From the NCBI GenBank assembly GCA_020073465.1, contig JAIQFC010000028.1:1-64000 (forward strand): DNA of 64,000 nucleotides, read 5' to 3'. This stretch comes from Terriglobia bacterium (GTDB taxonomy: Bacteria > Acidobacteriota > Terriglobia > Terriglobales > Acidobacteriaceae). A program made the position numbers and the translations under genes. Shown in pieces: positions 23,875-30,943 of this stretch (within the stretch, counting starts at the first letter, position 1; the number at the start of each line of letters is the position of its first letter). The notes under the pieces are model-generated. The model saw nothing but the letters and a program-made list of their open reading frames with translations. It made no database searches and was not told where the DNA came from.

Positions 23875-24992
23875 GGCTTTGTTCCTTGTTGTATGTCCCG
23901 CGACTGCGGCACCAGCACCGCTCGCCGACGGAGTTGGTGATGATGGACTGCCTCGAGAACCTGCTGGGCATCTTCCAGTGGGTGCATCTCGACAAATGGT
24001 TGAATATGAATTTTTCCTTCGAGCACCATGGCCAGCGCGTTCGGGTACTGAGCGGGAGGGCATCCCCAATTTCCGCCGGCGGTGGCATCGAAGGCCATTA
24101 AATTGGACAGGCGCACCTCGATTTTCTGCGCGGTATAGCCGACGATCGCCAGGTGAGCACCCGGGTCCAGCAGGCTGAACGCAGTCTGCTGGCCGGCGGC
24201 CGTCCCGCTGGTCTCGAAGATCTTGAGGCCGATCCCGTGCCGGCCGCTCTGCTTCGCGAAAGACCGCACGGCTGACTTCACATCTACGCACTCGCGGGCG
24301 TTCAATGCCAGCGCAGCACCGTGCTTTGACGCAAGCTCCAACCGGTCGGCGTCAACATCGATCGCGACAACTGCTGCGCCGATCGCGGCGGCAGTTTGCA
24401 CTCCGAACCCTCCGATCCCACCGGCGCCGACAAAAACAGCAACGTCTTCGGCGTTAAGGCCGGAACGACGAATTGCCTCATATGGGGTTGTGACTGCATC
24501 CGCGACGACCGACAGCATCGCCAGGGTGAGTCCCCTGGGAAGTTCTTCGGGTACCGGGCACAACCCGCGCGCTGGCACCCGAACGTAGGTCGCAAATCCT
24601 CCGTCGGCATCGTTGCCCGGCATGAACTGTTTCCGGCAGATGGTCGGACGCCCGCTGCGGCAAGCATTGCAGTCACCGCACGGAATTACGGCAGGCACAA
24701 TGACGCAGCGACCGACCCAGTTTCGAGCGTGCTCCCCTGCTAGCACGACACGGCCAGCGATTTCGTGTCCCAGGATCAGCGGCAGCGCGTGGCGGGTGGG
24801 AATGCCCTCGTAGGCAAATCCAATGTCAGTGTGACAAACACCGCAGCCTGCCACCTCGACTATCACTTCGTCATGTGAGAGTTCTCCCAGTGTCGTTTCG
24901 GCCCACTCGAACTGGCCGTTGGCAACCAACGTCAGGCCTTTGCTCGTGGCGGGGGCGCAGCATGCACCTTGCGCGGGCAGGACTGTTGTCAT
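23871..24992 (-). CDS. had: 6-hydroxycyclohex-1-ene-1-carbonyl-CoA dehydrogenase
   Basis: 373 residues from ATG 24992, behind GAGGAGG on the minus strand; a TTG start at 25013 is less likely. Zinc-dependent medium-chain dehydrogenase: catalytic zinc in [11 protein letters not shown] and GHEIAG, structural zinc in [16 protein letters not shown], Rossmann motif [10 protein letters not shown]. Place next to oah and the bcr genes identifies it as Had rather than a general alcohol dehydrogenase. First gene of the ten-gene operon. A palindrome 21 bp upstream may be its operator. Confidence 0.92.
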   Translation of the reverse strand: MTTVLPAQGACCAPATSKGLTLVANGQFEWAETTLGELSHDEVIVEVAGCGVCHTDIGFAYEGIPTRHALPLILGHEIAGRVVLAGEHARNWVGRCVIVPAVIPCGDCNACRSGRPTICRKQFMPGNDADGGFATYVRVPARGLCPVPEELPRGLTLAMLSVVADAVTTPYEAIRRSGLNAEDVAVFVGAGGIGGFGVQTAAAIGAAVVAIDVDADRLELASKHGAALALNARECVDVKSAVRSFAKQSGRHGIGLKIFETSGTAAGQQTAFSLLDPGAHLAIVGYTAQKIEVRLSNLMAFDATAGGNWGCPPAQYPNALAMVLEGKIHIQPFVEMHPLEDAQQVLEAVHHHQLRRRAVLVPQSRDIQQGTKP

Positions 24993-25013
24993 CGGAAGCC
25001 TCCTCACCCACAA

Positions 25014-25031
25014 TTCGAACGATCGTTCGAA
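25014..25031. promoter_or_regulatory. 18 bp perfect palindrome upstream of had (repressor operator candidate)
   Basis: TTCGAACGATCGTTCGAA is a perfect 18 bp palindrome centred about 30 bp upstream of the had start, within the likely leader or promoter of the bcr operon. TetR-type regulators of acyl-CoA metabolism often bind dyads with a CGATCG or similar core. No TetR gene is in the window. Confidence 0.55.
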
Positions 25032-25072
25032 AATAATGAGCCAAGGCTATCTTGGGCGGGGCGATCGAGGAA

Positions 25073-25086
25073 GTGATTGCAATCAC
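25073..25086. promoter_or_regulatory. Second palindrome upstream of had
   Basis: GTGATTGCAATCAC is a perfect 14 bp palindrome, followed by a further TGTGATT half-site at 25094-25100. The TGTGA-like arms recall CRP/FNR-family sites, but spacing does not match the standard 22 bp dyad. It lies about 80-95 bp upstream of had, where an activator could act. Confidence 0.4.
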
Positions 25087-25119
25087 ATCCGATTGTGATT
25101 TGATGGCAGGAGAGCGGGA

Positions 25120-25573
25120 TCCCAATCATGTGCTGGCCGTTCTATTTCCACATCCAAGGCCAAATTACAGACTGCATCCCTCTTTCTTACACCTTTATTT
25201 CCGTGCGGCCTGAAATTGGGTTAAAGTCTCTTGCTGCAATATACTTAACCGTTGCAGCGGTTGGACCCGGCGACTGTTCTAAATCGGCAGGTCAGCGGTT
25301 CAAGTCCGCTCGTCGGCTCCATCTTTTCAGTTCCACTCTTGATCTGTTACTGTGTCCAGTCCACTCTATGCCCCGTTTTCACCAAGGACGGGTCTTCGCA
25401 CGGTTGCTCGGCGGGGCTCCAACTGATTTCCCACAGCGTCACGTGACGCAAGTCACAGCTTCACGAGGCTGCGCCATGCAAGGATTTTCAGTCTTCGCCG
25501 GGTCCGTCCGGCGTCATCGCAGCGAGTGGTGGCTCTTCCCGCTCATTCTGCAGATGGAAAGGATCATAACCGC
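25120..25573. other. Intergenic region with tRNA fragment, upstream of pntA
   Basis: No ORF here has recognisable homology. The stretch contains the tRNA 3' fragment (25282-25323), and beyond it the promoter region of the transhydrogenase operon, with a TCACGTGACGCAAGTCACA dyad-like stretch near 25439-25457. The right end of the island is placed at 25323. Confidence 0.5.
25282..25323 (+). repeat. Displaced tRNA 3' half (attachment-site remnant)
   Basis: 42 nt match 4054-4095 of tRNA-Thr from the 3' strand of the anticodon stem through CCA and two more bases, with four differences. All four lie in the T-stem and are compensatory: ACCAG/CTGGT becomes AGCGG/CCGCT, so both fold. There is no D-arm or 5' acceptor strand upstream, so it is not a functional tRNA. 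It fits the original chromosomal tRNA 3' end displaced when an element brought its own replacement. Confidence 0.7.
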
Positions 25574-26749
25574 GTGATTGTTGGAGTTCCGAAAGAAAGC
25601 TATCCGGGAGAGCGCCGCGTTGCTCTTGTTCCTGTCGTAGTTCCAAACCTCGCAAAGGCCGGACTGGAAGTCATCATCGAAACCGGCGCCGGGGAACAAG
25701 CGGGATACCCGGACGCTCTCTACATCGAAAAGGGCGCGAAGATCGTGCCCAATCGTGCCGCGGTCTTCAGCGCCGCCGACATTATCGTGCAGGTGCTGTG
25801 CTACGGCTCCAACGACATTACCGGCAAGGCAGACCTGCCCCTTCTGCGCCGTGATCAGGTTCTGATCGGATTCCTTCGGCCCTTTGGCTCCGCCGAGGTG
25901 GCTCAGGAAATCGCAAAGGCGGGCGTTACTTCGTTCTCCGTCGAACTGATGCCGCGCACCACGCGTGCGCAAAGCATGGACGCACTCTCTTCCATGGGCA
26001 CCATCTGCGGCTACAAGGCTGTACTGCTCGCGGCGGAGACTTCGCCGCGGGTGTTCCCGATGATGACGACCGCCGCGGGCACGATCACCCCGGCTCGCGT
26101 CTTCGTCATCGGGGCCGGAGTAGCTGGTCTGCAGGCAATCGCCACGGCGCGTCGTCTGGGCGCGGTCTCCTCCGCCTACGACATGCGTCCAGCCGCCAAG
26201 GAGCAAGTGCAGAGCCTCGGCGGCCGCTTCGTGGAGCTGCCCATCGAAGCCCAGAATGCGCAGGACGCCCGCGGCTACGGCACCGCGCAGGACGAGACAT
26301 TCTACGCCCGCCAGCGCGAGTTGCTGACCCGCGTGGTGGCGGAGAGTGACGTCGTCATTACCGCTGCCGTGATTCCCGGCAAGAAGTCGCCCGTGCTGAT
26401 TACCGCTGACATGGTTAAGGGGATGGCCCCGGGCTCGGTGATCATCGACCTGGCCGCCGAGCGCGGTGGCAACTGTGAACTCACACAGACAGGCAAGACC
26501 GTGGTGGTGCATGGCGTCTCGATCATCGGCGCCATCAACCTGGCCAGCAGCGTGCCATACCACGCCAGCCAGATGTACGCCCGGAATGTCACCACGTTTC
26601 TGCTCTACTTGGTGAAGGACGGCAAGCTGCAACTGAACCTGCAGGATGAAATCATCCGCGAAACCATGATTGCGCGCGGCGGAGAAATCGTGAACGCGAG
26701 GGTACGTGAATTCTACAAGCTGCCGGCGCTAGCGCCGGCAGGCGGATAA
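25574..26749 (+). CDS. pntA: NAD(P)(+) transhydrogenase (Re/Si-specific) subunit alpha-1
   Basis: About 391 residues from GTG 25574 (GAAAGGA upstream); an earlier in-frame start at 25526 would add a non-conserved leader. N-terminal IVGVPKESYPGERRVALVP and the dinucleotide-binding VFVIGAGVAGLQAIATARRL are typical of PntA domain I, which binds NAD(H). It ends after the NAD-binding domain, as in split transhydrogenases where membrane domain II is shared between a separate small subunit and PntB. The operon supplies NADPH at the expense of the proton gradient. Confidence 0.95.
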   Translation: MIVGVPKESYPGERRVALVPVVVPNLAKAGLEVIIETGAGEQAGYPDALYIEKGAKIVPNRAAVFSAADIIVQVLCYGSNDITGKADLPLLRRDQVLIGFLRPFGSAEVAQEIAKAGVTSFSVELMPRTTRAQSMDALSSMGTICGYKAVLLAAETSPRVFPMMTTAAGTITPARVFVIGAGVAGLQAIATARRLGAVSSAYDMRPAAKEQVQSLGGRFVELPIEAQNAQDARGYGTAQDETFYARQRELLTRVVAESDVVITAAVIPGKKSPVLITADMVKGMAPGSVIIDLAAERGGNCELTQTGKTVVVHGVSIIGAINLASSVPYHASQMYARNVTTFLLYLVKDGKLQLNLQDEIIRETMIARGGEIVNARVREFYKLPALAPAGG

Positions 26750-26799
26750 GTTTCAGAACGTTAGCGGTCTGCCAACTAGCGCGTTAAAGAGTGGTTTTA

Positions 26800-26834
26800 C
26801 TGAGAACTGAGAACTGAGAACTGAGAACCGAGAA
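26800..26834 (+). repeat. Heptamer tandem repeat between pntA and pntAb
   Basis: Five consecutive 7 bp units CTGAGAA (the last one CCGAGAA) occupy the gap between the two transhydrogenase subunit genes, ending just before GGGGG that could act as ribosome binding site for ATG 26847. Confidence 0.8.
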
Positions 26835-26846
26835 CTGGGGGTTGCA

Positions 26847-27143
26847 ATGAGTTCCACCTTAATCGACTCGCTGTTCGTTTTCATGCTGGCGGCTTTCATC
26901 GGATTCGAAGTCATCCGCCACGTCTCGCCCTTGCTGCACACCCCGCTGATGTCGCTGACCAATGCCCTCGACGCCATCGCGGTCGTCGGCGCCATTGTCT
27001 TAGTGGGCGAGCGCAAGAGCGAATACGCGACCATCCTGGGCGTCATCGCCATCGTTGCCGCCACTAGCAACGTGGTTGGCGGATTTTTCATCACCGACCG
27101 CATGCTCCGGATGTTCAAGACCAGTCGTCCCGTAAAGAAATAG
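26847..27143 (+). CDS. pntAb: NAD(P) transhydrogenase subunit alpha-2 (membrane)
   Basis: 98 residues with three hydrophobic helices (LFVFMLAAFIGFEVI, ALDAIAVVGAIVLVG, YATILGVIAIVAATSNVVGG). This matches the small membrane part of domain II in the three-subunit transhydrogenases. It lies between pntA and pntB in one operon. Confidence 0.92.
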   Translation: MSSTLIDSLFVFMLAAFIGFEVIRHVSPLLHTPLMSLTNALDAIAVVGAIVLVGERKSEYATILGVIAIVAATSNVVGGFFITDRMLRMFKTSRPVKK

Positions 27144-27158
27144 CGGATTGGCACAAAT

Positions 27159-28550
27159 ATGACCGAGTTCGTCGGAAGCCAGTACCTGATCGAAGCGATT
27201 TATCTCATCGCCAGCGCCCTCTTTATTCTGTCGCTGAAGTGGATGAGTTCCCCCGCCACTGCCCGCCACGGCATCCTGGCAGGCGAAATCGGCATGGTGC
27301 TGGCCATCGCCGGCACGCTGCTCCATCACGGCATCGTCGACTGGAAGTGGATCATCGTCGCGCTTGTGCTCGGCAGCGGCATCGGCATCCCCCTGGGCAT
27401 GGTGCAGATGACCGCCGTCCCTCAGCGGACCGCCCTCAGCCACGCTTTCGGCGCACTCTGCGTCACGCTGGTCGGCACCGCCGAGTTTTATTTGCAGACG
27501 CCGCACGTCCCGCGCTTCACCATGTCGGTGCTCTCGATGGAAGTCATTCTCGGAGGTTTGACCTTCACGGGCAGCCTGATGGCTGCAGGAAAATTACAGG
27601 AAATCCTGCCGCAACGCCCCATCACCTATAAAGGACAGAACTTCGTTAACTTCCTGCTGTTCGCCGTCGCCGTCGGCAGCGCGGTTTACCTTGTGCTGCA
27701 TCCCGGGGCGACGCAGCTCTTCCCACTGATCGTGGGCGTTTCCCTGATCTTCGGCGTGCTCCTCGTGATCCCCATCGGCGGCGCGGACATGCCGACCGTC
27801 ATCTCGCTGTTGAACTCCTACGCCGGACTCTCCGCCGCAGCCATGGGATTTGTGCTCCAGAACAAACTGCTGATCATTGCCGGCGCGCTCGATGGATCTT
27901 CCGGCCTCATCCTCTCCATCATCATGTCGAAGGCCATGAACCGGTCGTTTACGAACGTCCTGTTCGGAGCCTTCGGACAGGTGCAGGCCTCGGCCGCTGG
28001 CGGGCAGGAAGCCAAGCCCGTCCGCAACGCAACTCCCGAGGAAGCCGCCGCGATTCTGGCCGCCGCGAATAAGGTTGTCGTGGTTCCCGGATACGGCATG
28101 GCCGTCGCGCAGGCCCAGCACAAAGTCCGCGAACTCTACGACATGCTTACCAAGAAGGGCGTCGAAGTCCGCTTTGCTATCCACCCAGTCGCCGGACGCA
28201 TGCCCGGTCACATGAACGTCTTGCTCGCCGAAGCCGACATCCCCTACGACCGCCTCATCGAGATGGACGAGATCAATGGCGACTTCCCGCAAACCGACGT
28301 GGCCCTGATCATCGGCGCCAACGACGTCACCAACCCCGCCGCCCGCACTGACCAGTCCAGTCCCATCTTCGGCATGCCCATCCTCGATGTGGATAAAGCC
28401 CACACCGTCATGGTCATCAAGCGCAGTATGAACCCCGGCTTCGCCGGCATCGACAATCCGCTGTACTACCTCGAGAACACGCTGATGCTCTTCGGGGATG
28501 CCAAGCAGTTCGTGGGCGGGATCGTGCGCGAGTTGGGCGGGGGCCACTAA
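27159..28550 (+). CDS. pntB: NAD(P) transhydrogenase subunit beta
   Basis: 463 residues. The N-terminal two-thirds is a polytopic proton channel (eight or nine helices up to about residue 265, including IPIGGADMPTVISLLNSYAG). The C-terminal domain III binds NADP(H), with VVVPGYGMAVAQAQHKVREL, HPVAGRMPGHMNVLLAEA and a late INGDFPQTDVALIIGANDV. All three expected pieces of the enzyme are present in order. Start ATG 27159 follows pntAb by 15 bp. Confidence 0.95.
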   Translation: MTEFVGSQYLIEAIYLIASALFILSLKWMSSPATARHGILAGEIGMVLAIAGTLLHHGIVDWKWIIVALVLGSGIGIPLGMVQMTAVPQRTALSHAFGALCVTLVGTAEFYLQTPHVPRFTMSVLSMEVILGGLTFTGSLMAAGKLQEILPQRPITYKGQNFVNFLLFAVAVGSAVYLVLHPGATQLFPLIVGVSLIFGVLLVIPIGGADMPTVISLLNSYAGLSAAAMGFVLQNKLLIIAGALDGSSGLILSIIMSKAMNRSFTNVLFGAFGQVQASAAGGQEAKPVRNATPEEAAAILAAANKVVVVPGYGMAVAQAQHKVRELYDMLTKKGVEVRFAIHPVAGRMPGHMNVLLAEADIPYDRLIEMDEINGDFPQTDVALIIGANDVTNPAARTDQSSPIFGMPILDVDKAHTVMVIKRSMNPGFAGIDNPLYYLENTLMLFGDAKQFVGGIVRELGGGH

Positions 28551-28726
28551 TACCGCAAGCCAGCCCCCGGCGTACAATTTGATTACGTAGGTAACCGTGT
28601 GTAACGAAGTTGTTCCGGCACCGACGCTCCTCGCAATCAATAATGATTTTGAAGACTGTTTGTCCTGCTTCCCACCGGCACGGGATCAGCCTTCTTGACT
28701 ATCAAAGGGATACAAGCCGAAGCGGT

Positions 28727-30823
28727 ATGTCGACGGGGCCACAGAGGGCGGCGAGCACTACTCAACGAGAGTCACAGGGAGCCTGGGCGTTGCTCGACGA
28801 ACAAGTCCTGGCCATGGTGATGGCGCATGCGCCCTTGCCCGAGATCCTGAAAACTCTCTGTACCACTATCGAGACCCATTACGCTGGCCTGTTGTGTTCC
28901 GTTCTTCTTCTCGATGTGGATGGCCAAACCTTGCGCCATGGGGCATCCCCGACACTCCCAAGAGAATACAGTCAGGCCATTGACGGCGCGAAGGTTGGTC
29001 CTTCTTCTGGATCGTGTGGTACTGCTGCCTATCGCAGGCAGCCGGTCATCGTCTCCGATATTGCCACCGACCCGCTGTGGGCGGACTATCGCGATATCGC
29101 GCTCCCGCACGGCTTGCGGGCTTGCTGGTCGATGCCGATTGCTTCGCAGGGCGGAGCGATCCTTGGAACATTTGCCATTTACTACCGCGAGGTTCGCACC
29201 CCGGACGCCGAGCATCTGCAACTCATTGCTCACGCCACCCACCTGGCCGGAATCGCGATCGAGCGTGACCGCGCCCAGGCGGAGTTGCGCGCGGCGGAAA
29301 ACCGATACCGCACGCTGGTCGAACGTCTGCCGGCGATCACGTATATCGCGGAAATCGGCGTTCATGGCCACTGGCGCTACGTGAGCCCTCAGATCGAGTC
29401 CATTCTCGGCTACTCGCCCGCACAATGGCTGTCTGATCCCGCGAATTGGATCAACCACATCCATGCCCAGGACCGCGAGACGGCGTTGGCTGCTGAAAAG
29501 CGTTTTCACGAAACCCGGGAGCTGTTTCAGGCGGAATACCGTATGGTGGCCCGGGGCGGCAGGATACTGTGGTTCCGCGACGAAGGCGTCTTGCTGCCCA
29601 GCAGCGAAGCTCAGGAGTTGTTGATGCAGGGAGTGCTGTATGACATCACTGAGCACAAGCGCCTGGAAGATCAGCTCCGTCACTCTCAGAAGATGGAGGC
29701 TGTCGGCCTGTTGGCCGGCGGCGTTGCTCACGACTTCAACAATCTGCTGATGCTCGTTCAGGGCCACAACGAACGCCTGCGTGCCCGGCTTGCTCCCGGC
29801 GATCCAGCTCACAAAGAGGCTGTGGGGATTGAACATGCGGTGAGCCGGGCGGCGGGTCTTACTCGCCGGCTGCTGGCCTTCAGCCGCAAACAGGTGCTTC
29901 AGCCCAAGGTTCTGGATTTGAACGAAGTCCTCACCGAAGTGGGGAAGATGCTCGACCACCTGATTGGGAAAGATATTACCCTGCAGGTGACGCCTTCTCC
30001 CTCGCTGTGGCCCATCAAGGCCGATCCCGGACAACTCGAGCAAGTGATTCTGAACCTCGCAGTCAATGCACGGGACGCCATGCCGCTGGGCGGTCAACTC
30101 ATCATCGAAACGAGGAACGCGGAAATCAGCAAAGCTCGTTCTCCCCTTGACGACGATGCGCTGGCTGGCAAATATGTGATTCTCATCGTCCGCGACACAG
30201 GCGTCGGAATGGATGCGGAAACACAGGCCCACATATTTGAGCCTTTCTTTACGACGAAAGAGCCCGGCAAAGGCACAGGCCTGGGACTGTCCATCGTCTA
30301 TGGCGTGGTCAAGCAGACCGGTGGCTGGACCCGCGTGGAAAGCAACCCTGGCCGGGGAACGACGTTCGAAATCTACCTTCCGCGGGCCGAGGAACCCCCC
30401 GCAGCAGCGAAATCCAAGCCTGCAGGAAAAAGTCTGCAATCAATGCCGAAAGGGACTGAGACCATTCTGTTGGTGGAAGACGAAGAGGGGATTCGTTCTC
30501 TGACCAGTGAATTTCTGTGCGCCCAGGGCTACACCGTCCTGGACGCCATGAACGGCGAAAAGGCCCTGCGCATCGCTGACGGACACGAAGACTTGATCCA
30601 CCTTCTCGTCACGGATATGGTCATGCCGAAGCTGGGTGGCATCGAATTGGCACACCGGTTGCGAAAGGTGCGTCCGCAGATGAAGGTCCTGTTCATGTCG
30701 GGTTATCCGGAACATCCGGCCTTGAGCAGCGAAGGCGCCGGCCAGCCTGAGACCATTCTGCAAAAACCCTTCTCCTTGGACACGCTGGCACACAAGGTTC
30801 GCAGCGTGCTCGATCAGGCGTAA
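28727..30823 (+). CDS. Hybrid sensor histidine kinase (GAF-PAS-HisKA-HATPase-REC)
   Basis: About 698 residues from ATG 28727; upstream in-frame ATG codons at 28610 and 28643 make the start uncertain. Domains in order: GAF (about residues 30-185, with SGSCGTAAYRRQPVIVSDIA), PAS (about 195-320), HisKA with GGVAHDFNNLLMLV, HATPase with DTGVGMDAETQ and GTGLGLSIVYG, and a C-terminal receiver with Asp in LLVTDMVMPKLGG. No membrane helices, so it is cytoplasmic. The VAHDFNN-type His box is common in orphan hybrid kinases. No partner gene is adjacent; the signal is unknown. Confidence 0.93.
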   Translation: MSTGPQRAASTTQRESQGAWALLDEQVLAMVMAHAPLPEILKTLCTTIETHYAGLLCSVLLLDVDGQTLRHGASPTLPREYSQAIDGAKVGPSSGSCGTAAYRRQPVIVSDIATDPLWADYRDIALPHGLRACWSMPIASQGGAILGTFAIYYREVRTPDAEHLQLIAHATHLAGIAIERDRAQAELRAAENRYRTLVERLPAITYIAEIGVHGHWRYVSPQIESILGYSPAQWLSDPANWINHIHAQDRETALAAEKRFHETRELFQAEYRMVARGGRILWFRDEGVLLPSSEAQELLMQGVLYDITEHKRLEDQLRHSQKMEAVGLLAGGVAHDFNNLLMLVQGHNERLRARLAPGDPAHKEAVGIEHAVSRAAGLTRRLLAFSRKQVLQPKVLDLNEVLTEVGKMLDHLIGKDITLQVTPSPSLWPIKADPGQLEQVILNLAVNARDAMPLGGQLIIETRNAEISKARSPLDDDALAGKYVILIVRDTGVGMDAETQAHIFEPFFTTKEPGKGTGLGLSIVYGVVKQTGGWTRVESNPGRGTTFEIYLPRAEEPPAAAKSKPAGKSLQSMPKGTETILLVEDEEGIRSLTSEFLCAQGYTVLDAMNGEKALRIADGHEDLIHLLVTDMVMPKLGGIELAHRLRKVRPQMKVLFMSGYPEHPALSSEGAGQPETILQKPFSLDTLAHKVRSVLDQA

Positions 30824-30943
30824 TTGTCACCCCAATCCGTCCTGCCGTCTTGATCGTCAGCGATCCGAGTCCGCCGAGTTCGGAATTTACAGCGCCCAGC
30901 CTCGTTCATCCTTCATGGACCTGTTACATTCTTTCTGACGACT

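Larger units (their letters stand above)
4018..25323. mobile_element. Candidate genomic island integrated at tRNA-Thr
   Basis: An intact tRNA-Thr at one end, an integrase C-terminal remnant directly beside it, and a matching tRNA 3' half 21.2 kb away are the marks of integration by a tyrosine recombinase into a tRNA 3' end. The cargo is functionally coherent: a Qrc-like respiratory operon, a two-component system, and an anaerobic benzoyl-CoA operon. Flanking genes (a zinc-ribbon membrane protein before, pntAB after) look like ordinary chromosome. The island boundary is inferred, because composition was not computed and no empty site is available. Confidence 0.55.

Noticed and set aside
25240..25323. 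A complete tRNA gene at the right island end
   Set aside because: Only the T-arm and 3' acceptor strand are intact; no D-arm or 5' acceptor strand and the anticodon loop does not close.
26800..26834. CRISPR-like repeat
   Set aside because: The 7 bp units are directly contiguous, without spacers, and no cas gene is present.
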